Shown: piece after piece, positions 8,424-19,179 of the stretch
How positions within the stretch are numbered: position 1 is the first letter of the stretch
Layout: every line of letters starts with the position of its first letter
Source of the DNA: a virus
Virus record (IMG/VR): IMGVR_UViG_3300010885_044176
Location: 1-44,776 of that record
Length of the DNA stretch: 44,776 nt
Strand: one strand, 5' to 3'
Notes under the pieces: generated by a model
The model's database searches: none
The model's input: only the letters and a program-made list of their open reading frames with translations
Told to the model about the DNA's origin: nothing
Made by a program: the position numbers and the translations under genes

Positions 8424-10301
8424 ATGCAAACACTAAATGTAACAGAATTGGATTTTGATGCAATCAAACAAAATCTAATTTCATATTTTTCTACATCCAA
8501 TTCTGAATTTAAAGATTGGAATTATAGCGGTAGCGGTCTTAATCAACTTCTTGATATTCTTGCTTATAATACACACTATAATGCAATGTTGGCACATATG
8601 GCTCTCAATGAAACATTTATTGATAGCGCACAATTGCGAAGTAGTGTTGTTTCAAATGCCAAACTGGTTGGTTATATACCGCGTAGCAAATCTGCTTCAA
8701 CCGCAAGATTATCATTAACATTAACGTATGGCGTAGGTGTGCCAATTCAAAGTACTGGTATAATACTGCCTCGTGGCACCCGGTTTAAAACAATTCAAAA
8801 TAATAATACATATTATTTTGTAAATCTTGATGAAACCATAATACCAAATGTTAGCGGTTCAAATCAATATAAGAAAACGGTTGATGTTCATCAAGGTACC
8901 ATTGATACCAAACGCTATCAAGTAAATAGTGTTACTGATCGATTGGTTTATCAAATTGATGATGCAAATATAGACATGTCGACGTTAATTGTTCGTGTGT
9001 ATGATTCGTCTACTTCATTGAATGCTAATGTATATACCAAATATACAGAAGCAAATATTGGTGAAACTGGAAGTGAGTCGCGGATTTATTTTGCTGATGA
9101 AAATATCTATGGTAAATATCAAATTTCTTTTGGTAATGATGTATTTGGAAAAAGACCAAACAACTTAAGTGTTGTAGAAATTGAATATCTTACAACAAGT
9201 GGAGCTGATGCAAACGGCGCAGGCGTATTTTCTCTGATAGATAATGTAACAGTACAAAATGCAAATTATAGCCAAAATTCAATAATCACAATCAATAATG
9301 CAGGGAGCGGATCTGATAAAGAAGATATTGAAAGCATAAGATTTAATGCACCTGCATCATATGTTAGTCAAAACCGTGCTGTGACTGCTGATGATTATAA
9401 GACACTTATATTATCAAATTTTTCAGCTGCACAGAGTATAGCAGTATGGGGAGGCGAAGATAATGATCCTCCTCAATATGGTAAAACATTCTTGTGTATA
9501 AAACCAAAAGAAGCATTAACTCTTACTGATATTCAGGAAGACTCTATACGCGCTATACTTAAACCAAAGAAAGTATTGAGTATGATAACTGAATTTGTTG
9601 ATCCTACTTATATCAATCTAACTCTTGATGTATTCTTTAAATATAATGCTGGCAAAACAAATCTTTCTAAAGGAGAAATTGAAAACAAAATACGTGAAAC
9701 GGTAATAACATTTAACTCTACATACCTAGAACAATTTGATGGAGTATTTAGACATTCTTCGCTCTTAAGAGCAATTGACAATTATAGTCCTGCCGTTTTA
9801 AATTCATTGGTAAGAGTATATATTAGCAATTTATCAGGTTCTTTTATTATTGATCCACAAAATCAACAGCGCAATGTTCTTCAGTTTAATATGCCACTAA
9901 GCAATGATGAATATGGCCATACCATCATCAATTGCACACCGTTTAACATAAAAGCTACACAGTGTTATTTAGGAGATGAATCCATATCTGGCGACTCTAC
10001 ATATCGCAGATTATACACATATTATGTTGATCAAGCAACAGCAAATAGAATTAAAATAAATACCAATTGTGGGAAGATAAATGTATTGACTGGTAAATTT
10101 GAAATTGATTCAATTTATGCTGACGATTACTATGACATTATTTTAGATATTATGCCAGCTAGCAATGATATTGCACCAAAACGCAATCAACTCATAAGAA
10201 TCGATTCAACGCGTCTTAGTGTTTATGCAGAAAATGATACCATTGCAATTGGCGGTAGCAGTCGCAACGCTGAATATACCACATTCAAAAGAGACCGATA
10301 A
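8424..10301 (+). CDS. 6: Baseplate wedge protein gp6
   Basis: Main ring-forming wedge protein (baseplate J-like family). The N-terminus has the conserved phrases ISYFSTSNSEFKDWNYSG, LNQLLDILAYNTHYNA and LNETFIDSAQLRSSVVS, which are diagnostic of T4-type gp6. The central part has ESIRFNAPASYVSQNRAVTA followed by DDYKTLI, the baseplate-J motif (about residues 305-335). The length of 625 matches T4 gp6 (660). The C-terminal 200 residues are beta-rich, as expected for the ring-dimerisation region. The start ATG is embedded in an AAATAAATG string 10 nt after the gp25 stop; no Shine-Dalgarno is seen. Confidence 0.88.
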   Translation: MQTLNVTELDFDAIKQNLISYFSTSNSEFKDWNYSGSGLNQLLDILAYNTHYNAMLAHMALNETFIDSAQLRSSVVSNAKLVGYIPRSKSASTARLSLTLTYGVGVPIQSTGIILPRGTRFKTIQNNNTYYFVNLDETIIPNVSGSNQYKKTVDVHQGTIDTKRYQVNSVTDRLVYQIDDANIDMSTLIVRVYDSSTSLNANVYTKYTEANIGETGSESRIYFADENIYGKYQISFGNDVFGKRPNNLSVVEIEYLTTSGADANGAGVFSLIDNVTVQNANYSQNSIITINNAGSGSDKEDIESIRFNAPASYVSQNRAVTADDYKTLILSNFSAAQSIAVWGGEDNDPPQYGKTFLCIKPKEALTLTDIQEDSIRAILKPKKVLSMITEFVDPTYINLTLDVFFKYNAGKTNLSKGEIENKIRETVITFNSTYLEQFDGVFRHSSLLRAIDNYSPAVLNSLVRVYISNLSGSFIIDPQNQQRNVLQFNMPLSNDEYGHTIINCTPFNIKATQCYLGDESISGDSTYRRLYTYYVDQATANRIKINTNCGKINVLTGKFEIDSIYADDYYDIILDIMPASNDIAPKRNQLIRIDSTRLSVYAENDTIAIGGSSRNAEYTTFKRDR

Positions 10302-10306
10302 AGCAT

Positions 10307-11998
10307 ATGTTATTAAGTATTGCTGATGCCCGCCCGCGCAATTTGGAAAGTGTACGTACACAATCTTTATTGCCATCTAATATTCAAAGCAGTGCATCCA
10401 ATTTAATTGCTTTTATTCAGAAGTATTATGAATACCTTAATACGGTTGGATTACCTTCATGCGAAATTGGTGGCATACTTACAGATAAAGATATTGATGC
10501 TCCATCAAATCATTACCTTGATAATATACGTGAACTTATTGCATTAAATATACCCAATAGTACTGCATTGGACAAGGTATCATTGTATAAGATAATCATA
10601 AATTATTACAATACTCGTGGTTCTGAAGAAAGTATTGCAGCATTCTTTAAAATATTCTTAAATGAAATTGTAAGCGTATCATATCCAAAAGACCATTTGT
10701 TTGAGCCTTCATCAGGTAAGTTTAAACGAATGACTTATGATGTAGAGCCATTGCAATTGTCAAGTGCGCCTGTAAATGGAATACCTGATAAAATAAATGT
10801 ATCTCCTATTGAAAATGTTCTTAATTATCCAGGCTATGTATTTACTGATGCAAACAATCAAATTTTAACTATAGCTTTACCATTAACAACCAATGGTACG
10901 GCCACCGTTACGTTTGCGCCATTAAGTTTTGTTGGATTTTACAATGGTAAAATGTCATATACAAATGGTGGGGCATTATCTAATGTTGCTACATATACCG
11001 ATGCAATGTATTATGATGGCACACGCTGGGTATTGGAAAAAACTAACGGCGCCGGCACAAGTTTAGCAAAGTGGTATAACACAACAGGTAATCTTTTACA
11101 GGAAGGACCAACAGCATCGCCTTATGCGTGGACCGCCCAAGGGAGCGCTACAGGTATACCTGTTATTTCTTTCATTACTGGCGATGCATCTCCACCAGCA
11201 ACCATGCCAATCAATGGCAATATGTATGCTGTAGTTGGAACCGGTCCGGCACGCCAAGCATACAGGTGTACGGATGTTGGTACAGCCGCTGGTCATAGTA
11301 TAGTATGGGAACCTTTTCAAGAATGGTGGTATGAAGATGTGCGAGGTATGCCTTCAAATACTGATAAACTTCAAGATAGTTATTATTGGCAATTACATTC
11401 ATATGTAATTACAGCAGCCGTTGATTCATCAGTTTGGTTTGATCCATATTTACGATTTGTTCATCCGGCTGGGTTGAAATTATTTGCTCAACTTCTTTTG
11501 CAGGTATTTAGTGCTAATGATTGGACAAATCCAATTGAAGATTATTATGCTTTATCAAATCCAGCGGACATCAATTCATGGTTATCCAATTTAATCTGGG
11601 ATAAAAAGTTAAATCATCAACATTCTCCAAAATACCAACCTGGCTGGAATCGCGGAAAGATCTTATATTTCTTAACATTAGTAAATAGCAATTTAAACAA
11701 TAACAGCATAATTGATAGAGCGTTTGCACGGGTTGCATACGCATATCTTAATATATTATTAACTGAAAATATAAATGGTACTGCTCAAAGTGTACGTTCG
11801 CGCAATGCTAGTATATATGACAGCGCATTAAAGTTTTATGACTGTGGTTGTTTAGACAGTTTCATATTGAACAGCACAATCCAACAAATGGGTGAGCCTT
11901 ATTATTCAGCCACACCTTACAGCACAATTCACAATCTTGGATCATATATAATACAATACACCACCGGTGCATCGACACTCCCAACGGTTCCTATATAA
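10307..11998 (+). CDS. 7: Baseplate wedge protein, gp7-like (short form)
   Basis: Wedge protein corresponding to the C-terminal portion of T4 gp7. Matching blocks in order: NLIAFIQKYYEYLN (about residues 31-44), then IIINYYNTRGSEESIAAFFK followed by IFLNEIVSVSYP (about residues 95-127), and HSYVITAAVDSSVW before LRFVHPAGLKLFAQLLLQVF. T4 gp7 has the same trio (AYIQYL; YSTKGIEASYKFLFKVLYNE; IRFVHPVGFGF). This protein has 563 residues against 1032 in T4, so it lacks the large N-terminal propeller region. Between the blocks (about 165-355) lies a beta-rich stretch with Gly/Thr/Ala-rich phrases, perhaps a decoration. The final 140 residues have no match I can name. It sits between gp6 and gp8 as in T4. 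Confidence 0.72.
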   Translation: MLLSIADARPRNLESVRTQSLLPSNIQSSASNLIAFIQKYYEYLNTVGLPSCEIGGILTDKDIDAPSNHYLDNIRELIALNIPNSTALDKVSLYKIIINYYNTRGSEESIAAFFKIFLNEIVSVSYPKDHLFEPSSGKFKRMTYDVEPLQLSSAPVNGIPDKINVSPIENVLNYPGYVFTDANNQILTIALPLTTNGTATVTFAPLSFVGFYNGKMSYTNGGALSNVATYTDAMYYDGTRWVLEKTNGAGTSLAKWYNTTGNLLQEGPTASPYAWTAQGSATGIPVISFITGDASPPATMPINGNMYAVVGTGPARQAYRCTDVGTAAGHSIVWEPFQEWWYEDVRGMPSNTDKLQDSYYWQLHSYVITAAVDSSVWFDPYLRFVHPAGLKLFAQLLLQVFSANDWTNPIEDYYALSNPADINSWLSNLIWDKKLNHQHSPKYQPGWNRGKILYFLTLVNSNLNNNSIIDRAFARVAYAYLNILLTENINGTAQSVRSRNASIYDSALKFYDCGCLDSFILNSTIQQMGEPYYSATPYSTIHNLGSYIIQYTTGASTLPTVPI

Positions 11999-12001
11999 AT
12001 A
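11994..12001 (+). promoter_or_regulatory. T4-type late promoter box before gp8
   Basis: Exact TATAAATA with the TAA stop of the gp7-like gene (11996-11998) embedded at positions 3-5. The ATG of the gp8-like gene at 12023 is 21 nt downstream, the longest spacing of the set. The leader would be about 16 nt and A-rich, without a Shine-Dalgarno. Confidence 0.7.
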
Positions 12002-12022
12002 GATTTAATTACAAAATAAAAT

Positions 12023-13573
12023 ATGTCAGCTATTATTACCGATACCTTTCGCCGTTCAAATACAAAAGCATTTGTCGATGATATTACCAGTGGATCTACT
12101 AACAAATACTATGTAGGCATTGGCCGTTCGGATCGTTGGGACGCCAATGAAGATACGTCATACCCTATTCCAAATTCAACTGGTGGCTATTCAGATTCTC
12201 TTGAAGTATTAAATAATGTAGAAGCATTGCAACGATTGGGTACCGAAATTGATAATACTGCAAAAATTGCTATACCAAATGTTGCGTTAATTACTGGCCA
12301 AAAATACAAGACATACAATTCGCATGATTCATCGTGTTTCTTGCCAGATGTTGTAAATGGTCTATTACCATGTTATGGTTTAAAAAGTGTAAACGATACT
12401 TTATCATACCTGTATATGTGTGTTTCTAAATTTAGTGATGCTACTACACTGGCCTCTATTCCAAATGATACTAGTGTATATGATATACAGCTTATAGGTA
12501 CAGCTGGTACCTCTACCGCAAGCTATTGGGTATTGGTTCAGGTTATTACATCACCGCCTACAGATCAATTTCTTATTGTAAGAACCACTGCTCTCACAAG
12601 CGGTACTACTCCATCATTAACAACTGTAAAAAGTGGCGCTGGTGGAGCAGTTACCGGTTTGCATGTAGTTAACGGAGGGAGATACGCAACTGATGCGGTT
12701 TTAACTGGATATTTGTATTATAGCGATGACTCTACTGGCGGTGTCACGCCAGCAACAGTTGTGGCAATCCCAACTGGGAATATTACTACCACAACCCAAA
12801 GCGTATATAAGACAATTACAGCAGTAACATTACCCAACATAGGTACATGGCAAAAAGGAGTAACCAAAGGAAGCGTAAGAATTATTAGTACTACCAGTAC
12901 GGCAATTCTTGCTGGTGACTATCCTGCCATCATTGCTCCAATTGTTGCGCCTCTTAATGGGTATGGTTACAATCCATTTAATGTAATGCCATCATGGTAT
13001 GCTAGTTTAGAAGCAACATTAACTGGCAACATTAGCGGTGATTCACTATACAATTCATATCGTCAAATTTCAGTTATTAAAAATCCTACTGCAGTGTTAG
13101 CTGCTCAATCAACCTATAATGCATTAAAGTATTTGACAATTACAAGTACTACAGGTAATCCTACCATTGAATTGGCTGAAGGCGCGCTGTTGTGCCAAAC
13201 TACAGCAGGTTCAGGTGTATCTGCTGCAGATAATTTAAATGGTCGCCTAAAGGTTGTTGGCATTGTTGATACATGGGATAGCGCCAATAATAAATTATAT
13301 TATCACCAAAATTATTGGACAGGTTTTGGTGAGCTTGATATAACTACAACTCTTGTGGTTAGTGTTGGATCAATGGACTCTAAGGGTGTAATTACTCTTG
13401 GTACTACAACCGCAACATACAGCAATAATACCGCAGCTCTACTCGATAATGCAGAAATTAAAGATGACTCCGTTACATATAGCCGTGGCGATGTTCTCTT
13501 TGTTGAAAACCGTAAAAAAATTACACGTTCAAGTACACAAACTGAAAAAATTAAAATTATCATTCAATTCTAA
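12023..13573 (+). CDS. 8: Baseplate wedge protein gp8-like, enlarged
   Basis: Wedge protein of the gp8 family. The start, MSAIITDTFRRSNTKAFVDD followed by YYVGIGRSDRWDANED, corresponds to T4 gp8 'AIVTSKFRTEKMLNFYNS ... FITFGRSEPWSSNE'. The end, YRQISVIKNPTA, GDVLFVENRKKITRSSTQ and TEKIKIIIQF, corresponds to the T4 end 'FRQISIITNPLEA ... GEMIYMENRPPI ... TEEINILFTF'. At 516 residues it is about 180 longer than T4 gp8 (334), with the extra sequence in the Thr/Ser/Gly-rich middle (about residues 150-330). Its stop overlaps the next start in TAATG, which suggests translational coupling with the giant DUF4815 protein. Confidence 0.78.
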   Translation: MSAIITDTFRRSNTKAFVDDITSGSTNKYYVGIGRSDRWDANEDTSYPIPNSTGGYSDSLEVLNNVEALQRLGTEIDNTAKIAIPNVALITGQKYKTYNSHDSSCFLPDVVNGLLPCYGLKSVNDTLSYLYMCVSKFSDATTLASIPNDTSVYDIQLIGTAGTSTASYWVLVQVITSPPTDQFLIVRTTALTSGTTPSLTTVKSGAGGAVTGLHVVNGGRYATDAVLTGYLYYSDDSTGGVTPATVVAIPTGNITTTTQSVYKTITAVTLPNIGTWQKGVTKGSVRIISTTSTAILAGDYPAIIAPIVAPLNGYGYNPFNVMPSWYASLEATLTGNISGDSLYNSYRQISVIKNPTAVLAAQSTYNALKYLTITSTTGNPTIELAEGALLCQTTAGSGVSAADNLNGRLKVVGIVDTWDSANNKLYYHQNYWTGFGELDITTTLVVSVGSMDSKGVITLGTTTATYSNNTAALLDNAEIKDDSVTYSRGDVLFVENRKKITRSSTQTEKIKIIIQF

Positions 13574-16500
13574 TGGCAATTACCACAAACAATTCAACCT
13601 ATCACGATGATTACAACACTCTTGATAGTAATAGCCCAGCATTAACGCCAAATGATAAAAACTATTTGCGTATACTCTTTAAGCCTGGCTATAGTGTTCA
13701 GGTAAGAGAGTTAAACCAAATGCAAAGTATGTTGCAAAGCCAAATTGATAAATTTGGGCGCAGCACATGGAATGATAATGTTGCAGTTACTGGTGGAGAA
13801 ACAACATTTTCAAAAGACATACAATATGTTGAAGCCTCATATAGTGGCGTTGCTGCAAATTTAACTAGCACCACATGGTTATCATATACTCCATCTACCA
13901 CAACCAACATCATATATGCTGATGTTTTAAAATATGAATTGGTATTGGGTACTACATACCGTTTTTATATAAGATATCGCACATCAGCAGTTTCTGGAAC
14001 TGGTACAGGTTCAACCAATATATCTGACTTTGCTGGTGCAACAACTCTTAGCACAAACAATAGCTTAACAGGTATAACATTATCTGCTACTGGTTATGCA
14101 TGCGGAATATATATGGCCGCTGGTGTGTTCTTTACCAAAGGGAGTTTTGTTGCATCACCTGCACAAAATTATTTCTTTACTCTCACATCAAAAGACCAGA
14201 CCGTTGTTGGCAATGCAGTATTGACTGTCGTTGAAAAATATGTAAATTCATATGCTGATATTACATTATTTGACAATGCCGCCGGCACACCAAATGCTAG
14301 TGCTCCAGGTGCCGACCGTTATGCTATAGATTTGGAATTAGGCTTTGATTATGACGATGTTGTAACCGAAGATAGTGTTGCAAAGATTGTACTAAAGAAT
14401 ATTGTAAATAGTATTCCAACCGCAAGTGTTGATGAACGTACTGCAAGTTTTGATACAAAATTAGCAGTACGTACATTTGAAGAAAGCGGCAATTATGTGC
14501 TTGACCCTTTTAAAATAAATGTTCGTGAATTGTATAATGACGGATCTAATATTGGACGCTTTACGACCAGTGAACTTGACAAAGCTGGTTATGGCACATC
14601 TCTATTGCCTGGCGGAAGTTCACTTGATTTTGTAGCTGATGCAAAAGCACGCTATTCATTGGAAGTTGACAAGTCAACGGCATATGTTGAAGGGCATCGT
14701 ATTGTTCTTAATGACAAGTATGATATTAGTGCATCAAAAGCACGTGATACTAGCCCAACTGCATTGTTATCTAATGCTACAGCTGCAATTGGTAATTATG
14801 TATTGGGTACATTTGATGCCAGCTCACAATTGCCAAATACCACAGACATTACAAAACGATTTAACTTAAATGTATTATCTGTAACCAAGCAAGCAACTGT
14901 TACCGCAGGATCGGTATCAATTTACATATTATCTGGGACAGCAGGCCTTGTGGTTGGTATGCCTGTTACAGTAAATTCTAATAGTTGCACCATTGCATCA
15001 ATCAATGCCTCAGCAAACACGATTACAGTAACAGGTGTTACAGGAAGTGGTGGCGCGGTTACTACGCCAATTCTAACATTTGGCTCACTTGCAACTGCAC
15101 CAGCTACATGTAAGATAAAGACAGTCGAATTGGAAGGAGGAACTACATATCGTATATACCTATATGACATTCAAATGGCGGCTGGTGCAACGGCAAATAT
15201 ATCACAGCTTAATCGTTTGTATTTAGCCGCTGACACATTTAATTTTAGCATAACTAAAGCACTCTCTGAAACTACAAGTGATACTGCAATTTTCCCACTA
15301 CCATATACCGCAGTAAAAACTGTAACCGGTGTTAAGTATATCTTAAGACATGTTGCAAGCGGTACCACATCAAGTGGTTTAACACTTCTTCCTCTTGTCA
15401 TACCAAGCGGTGGTGCAATTGTTGATGGTAGCCCAGGTAATGTAATTTTAAATATCAACGGATCTTTTGTTACGCCATCTGGCACAACCACAACAAGTGG
15501 TATTCCGGTGTCGAGCCAAGGTGGAGCATATGCATGGAGTGCTGTTATACCAGTTCTAATGGATGGTGCGGATGATAATGGCGAAACAGCAATAACCAAA
15601 ACATTGGTTATTGCAAGCCAATCATTTACAACAACTGCTATTTCAAGTACAGTATATGCAACTGCTATTATTGCAGGTAACCGTTATCAAATTTTAGTTC
15701 CAGGCACAACTGATTTTACAGCCTTTGGCTCAATCAATAGCACTGCAGGTACGGTATTTATTGCAACCACTTCAGGCACTGGCAGTTCTGGAAGCGGAAC
15801 AGTAACACAAGGAGTCACAGAATTTACATTATCACAGGCTGATGTATTTAAACTTACTGCGGTTACATTAACAAAAAGTGGTGGGAGCGCAATCAATATT
15901 CTTGCTGATTGCACCATTAGTGATGATGGTCAGCGCTCAAACTATTATACAAATGTTAAAGTAAAATATAATGGCACGCGCGTGTTTATTTCTACAGATA
16001 CCATAGCATTTACATATAGTTACTTGGATCGTAATGGTGCTAATATCAATGGATTTACTACAGTTGATAGTTACAACAGCAGCACAAATATTGCGGGTGG
16101 ATTAACATATGATACCATTCCTTCATTCAATGGGAAAAGACTATCTGATGTAATTGATTTCCGCCCAATCATATTGTCTGGTACAAGCGCAACCAGCACA
16201 AAGCAACAGATTGATCCTGGAAGTGCATTGTTATCAAAAAGTGTTATTTATCTTCCGCGCATTGACCGACTTGTTGTAGGTAGTGATGCATCATTTAAGA
16301 TTGAAAAAGGTACACCTGCAATACCGCCAACTGAACCTAAACCATCAGCTAATAGCATGGCATTGTATACGCTAGAAATTCCTGCGTATACTTATAATAC
16401 TTCAGATATAAAAATAAATTATATTGATAACCGCCGCTATACCATGCGCGATATTGGTGCGCTTGAGACAAGAATAACAAGTCTTGAAACTTATACTGAA

Positions 16501-19179
16501 TTGTCAAAGCTTGAAACCGTTGCACAAAATAAAGTAATTACAGATATACTTGGTACACGATTTAAAAATGCAGTATTAACCGACGGATTTGCAAATCATA
16601 ACATTGGTGATAACTTTAATGCATCATATAATTGTTCGATTGATCCTGATGAAGGTATAGCTCGTCCATCATTCTCAACACGACGCGTTGATTTTAAAAG
16701 AGTAGTCGGATCAGAAACAGGTATTACTATTGGCGCTAATATTGCTACGTTAAATTATACTGAAGCAGAATTGATTAACCAACCATATGCAAGCAGTTAT
16801 GAAAGCGTCAATCCATATGAAGTTACTACATACAATGGAAACATTGAACTTAGCCCTAGCAGTGATGAATGGAAAGACGTAACAACCACTGCATTATCAA
16901 AAATCATTGTCAATACTGGTTCATATGATAATGCTGTTAAAAATACAATCCTTGGAACTGTATGGAACAATTGGACAACCACTTGGACTGGTAAAAAAGT
17001 TGTAACCTGGAGTAAACAACACAGCGTATTTAATCCTGCGCGTGGATTTAGAATGCAACAAATTGTCACAACTACTCCAAGTATTCAAAAAAGAACTGGT
17101 ACCAATACTACTCTTACATATACTGATATTGTTGAACGCAAAGAAGATCGCATCATTGATGTTAGCTTTATACCATTTATGCGTTCACGTAAGGTATATT
17201 TCCGTGCTAAGCGCCTAAAGCCAAAAACTCGTGTATATCCTTTCTTTGATGGAATTGATATAAGTTCATACGCAACATCAACACCGTTTGTATCTTTTAA
17301 AGATACCACTCTGGTGCGTGACTATAAAGGAGCAATTGCGGGTGCTCTTGATTTTACACCAAGCGAATTGGTTACCAATGAATATGGTGAAATTGAAGGT
17401 TTATTCTTGGTGCCAAACAATGATTCATTGAAATTTAAAGTTGGCTCTCGCATATTTAAACTTACTGATAGCCCGCGCAACATTGAAGCTGATGCAACTA
17501 CATTTGTTCAAGGAGACTATAGCGCAATTGGTATTTCCGAAACTCATGAAACTGATATTATAACAACGCGTGTTCCACAAGTTAAAACCATTAACCTGTC
17601 CGAATCGCGCAATGTATCTGATGTAAAAATTACATGGGATGATCCATTGGCACAAAGCTTTATGCTTAGCAATATATCAACTGGAGCATATCTTACAAGT
17701 GTTGACCTGTATTTCCAAGCAATAAGTAGTACAAGTCCAGTTACCATTCACATTGTAACAATGGAAAATGGATATCCTACACAAAAGATTGTTCCTTTCT
17801 CGGCTGTTACAAAGAATCCTTATGCTCCAGCTGGAAATACAGGCAGCACACAACTTATAAGTACTTCTGAAGATTCTACCGTTGCTACAAACTTTAAGTT
17901 TAGTGATCCAGTATATCTTAAAGCAAATACTGAATATGCACTTGTCATTATGTCAAATGATCCAAATTATAAAGTTTGGGTTGCAGATAATAATGGATTT
18001 GATGTATCAAGCAATCCTAAGAAACCAATCAATAAGAATGTTTATGCTGGTGTATTCTTTAAGAGTCAAAATGGCAGCACATGGAGTGCAGATCAGACGC
18101 GTGACCTTAAGTTTAAAATAAATCGTGCGGTATTCTCACCGTCTGGCAGCCTATCCTTTAAACCAGTTCTTGATGATGGTGTGTCTATGATTACGGTCAA
18201 TGCACAAACTGCTAGTGTTAATACTGGATTTACATCAACTGCTACCGTAACATTACCAATGCCATATGCAGCAAGTGCCGGAACTAATCCAAACATTGAT
18301 GAAACAACTGCTTATAAACGAGCTACAGCAACTCTTACGGTTGATCCGTCGACAGGCGCGGTGGTTGCTGTTAACATTACAGGCCGAGGTAAAGGTTACG
18401 GAATAAATGATACCGCAACCTGGTTTAATGCAAATACTGTTTGGAAAAGTGATGGTTCATCATCAAATCCATCAATGTGTGTTTCATCAGTGTATCAATT
18501 TGTTGTTAATCTTGATAGTGCTACCTTAACTTCATTTAACATTACACAAAGTAACTTAAATATTCCAAGCACAACCATTGATAACGTCTTAACATTAGGA
18601 ACTGGAGTTAGTGCAATTGTTTCACCGGTTGAAGCATATGAAAACTATGATTTAAATAGTGTCTATGCAATAACTAGTGCAAGCGCGGCCAATACAACAT
18701 TAACAACAAGCGTAACCACAACAAGTGATTATGTAAGTCCGGTTATTGACTTGGATCGTGTTTCACTTCTTGCAATTAAGAATGAAGTAAACAATTCTGT
18801 TGTAGGCGAAACTATATTTGATGCAGGCGCCGCAACATCAAGATATCTTACAAAGCTTATTAAACTTGATAAGCCAGCCAACCAATTGAATGTTTATATG
18901 GATGTAAACCGTCCATCAACTGATGCAAACATTGCGGTTTATATTAAACTTGTATATGATGGCAATGCAAATATTCCAACTGCATGGGCATTAGTTAATC
19001 CAACAAATTTAATTACTGTTTCATCAAGTGATAATGATTTTTCAGAAAGTGAATATGTAATCAATTCATCCGCAAATGATTTCTTAGCATTTGCACTTAA
19101 GATTGTATTCCTTTCTGGCAATACATATGATGTGGCAAGTGTAGCCAATCTTAAGGCAATTGCAACAACCGGATTATAA
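13573..19179 (+). CDS. Giant DUF4815-type baseplate/distal tail structural protein
   Basis: 1868 residues. The N-terminus has the DUF4815 signature (NDKNYLRILFKPGYSVQVRE, then LNQMQSMLQSQIDKFG, about residues 28-63), typical of large structural proteins after gp8 in T4-like marine phages. Residues about 700-745 (AGNRYQILVPGTTDFTAFGS, then GTVF) are a small phage structural motif found in many tail proteins. Around residue 957 a coiled-coil phrase, MRDIGALETRITSLETYTEL, is also typical of this family. Residues about 1355-1480 (DPLAQSFMLSN, TSVDLYFQA, then TMENGYPT) form the conserved beta-domain of these proteins. The role is probably at the outer baseplate, connecting wedges to fibres (a place filled by gp10/gp9 in T4); that is inference from position. 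No transmembrane segment or enzyme motif was seen. Confidence 0.65.
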   Translation: MAITTNNSTYHDDYNTLDSNSPALTPNDKNYLRILFKPGYSVQVRELNQMQSMLQSQIDKFGRSTWNDNVAVTGGETTFSKDIQYVEASYSGVAANLTSTTWLSYTPSTTTNIIYADVLKYELVLGTTYRFYIRYRTSAVSGTGTGSTNISDFAGATTLSTNNSLTGITLSATGYACGIYMAAGVFFTKGSFVASPAQNYFFTLTSKDQTVVGNAVLTVVEKYVNSYADITLFDNAAGTPNASAPGADRYAIDLELGFDYDDVVTEDSVAKIVLKNIVNSIPTASVDERTASFDTKLAVRTFEESGNYVLDPFKINVRELYNDGSNIGRFTTSELDKAGYGTSLLPGGSSLDFVADAKARYSLEVDKSTAYVEGHRIVLNDKYDISASKARDTSPTALLSNATAAIGNYVLGTFDASSQLPNTTDITKRFNLNVLSVTKQATVTAGSVSIYILSGTAGLVVGMPVTVNSNSCTIASINASANTITVTGVTGSGGAVTTPILTFGSLATAPATCKIKTVELEGGTTYRIYLYDIQMAAGATANISQLNRLYLAADTFNFSITKALSETTSDTAIFPLPYTAVKTVTGVKYILRHVASGTTSSGLTLLPLVIPSGGAIVDGSPGNVILNINGSFVTPSGTTTTSGIPVSSQGGAYAWSAVIPVLMDGADDNGETAITKTLVIASQSFTTTAISSTVYATAIIAGNRYQILVPGTTDFTAFGSINSTAGTVFIATTSGTGSSGSGTVTQGVTEFTLSQADVFKLTAVTLTKSGGSAINILADCTISDDGQRSNYYTNVKVKYNGTRVFISTDTIAFTYSYLDRNGANINGFTTVDSYNSSTNIAGGLTYDTIPSFNGKRLSDVIDFRPIILSGTSATSTKQQIDPGSALLSKSVIYLPRIDRLVVGSDASFKIEKGTPAIPPTEPKPSANSMALYTLEIPAYTYNTSDIKINYIDNRRYTMRDIGALETRITSLETYTELSKLETVAQNKVITDILGTRFKNAVLTDGFANHNIGDNFNASYNCSIDPDEGIARPSFSTRRVDFKRVVGSETGITIGANIATLNYTEAELINQPYASSYESVNPYEVTTYNGNIELSPSSDEWKDVTTTALSKIIVNTGSYDNAVKNTILGTVWNNWTTTWTGKKVVTWSKQHSVFNPARGFRMQQIVTTTPSIQKRTGTNTTLTYTDIVERKEDRIIDVSFIPFMRSRKVYFRAKRLKPKTRVYPFFDGIDISSYATSTPFVSFKDTTLVRDYKGAIAGALDFTPSELVTNEYGEIEGLFLVPNNDSLKFKVGSRIFKLTDSPRNIEADATTFVQGDYSAIGISETHETDIITTRVPQVKTINLSESRNVSDVKITWDDPLAQSFMLSNISTGAYLTSVDLYFQAISSTSPVTIHIVTMENGYPTQKIVPFSAVTKNPYAPAGNTGSTQLISTSEDSTVATNFKFSDPVYLKANTEYALVIMSNDPNYKVWVADNNGFDVSSNPKKPINKNVYAGVFFKSQNGSTWSADQTRDLKFKINRAVFSPSGSLSFKPVLDDGVSMITVNAQTASVNTGFTSTATVTLPMPYAASAGTNPNIDETTAYKRATATLTVDPSTGAVVAVNITGRGKGYGINDTATWFNANTVWKSDGSSSNPSMCVSSVYQFVVNLDSATLTSFNITQSNLNIPSTTIDNVLTLGTGVSAIVSPVEAYENYDLNSVYAITSASAANTTLTTSVTTTSDYVSPVIDLDRVSLLAIKNEVNNSVVGETIFDAGAATSRYLTKLIKLDKPANQLNVYMDVNRPSTDANIAVYIKLVYDGNANIPTAWALVNPTNLITVSSSDNDFSESEYVINSSANDFLAFALKIVFLSGNTYDVASVANLKAIATTGL

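Noticed and set aside
15171-15599. A 142-residue open frame on the minus strand
   Set aside because: Opposite the giant DUF4815 gene, low-complexity hydrophobic translation, no start context. A shadow of the real gene.
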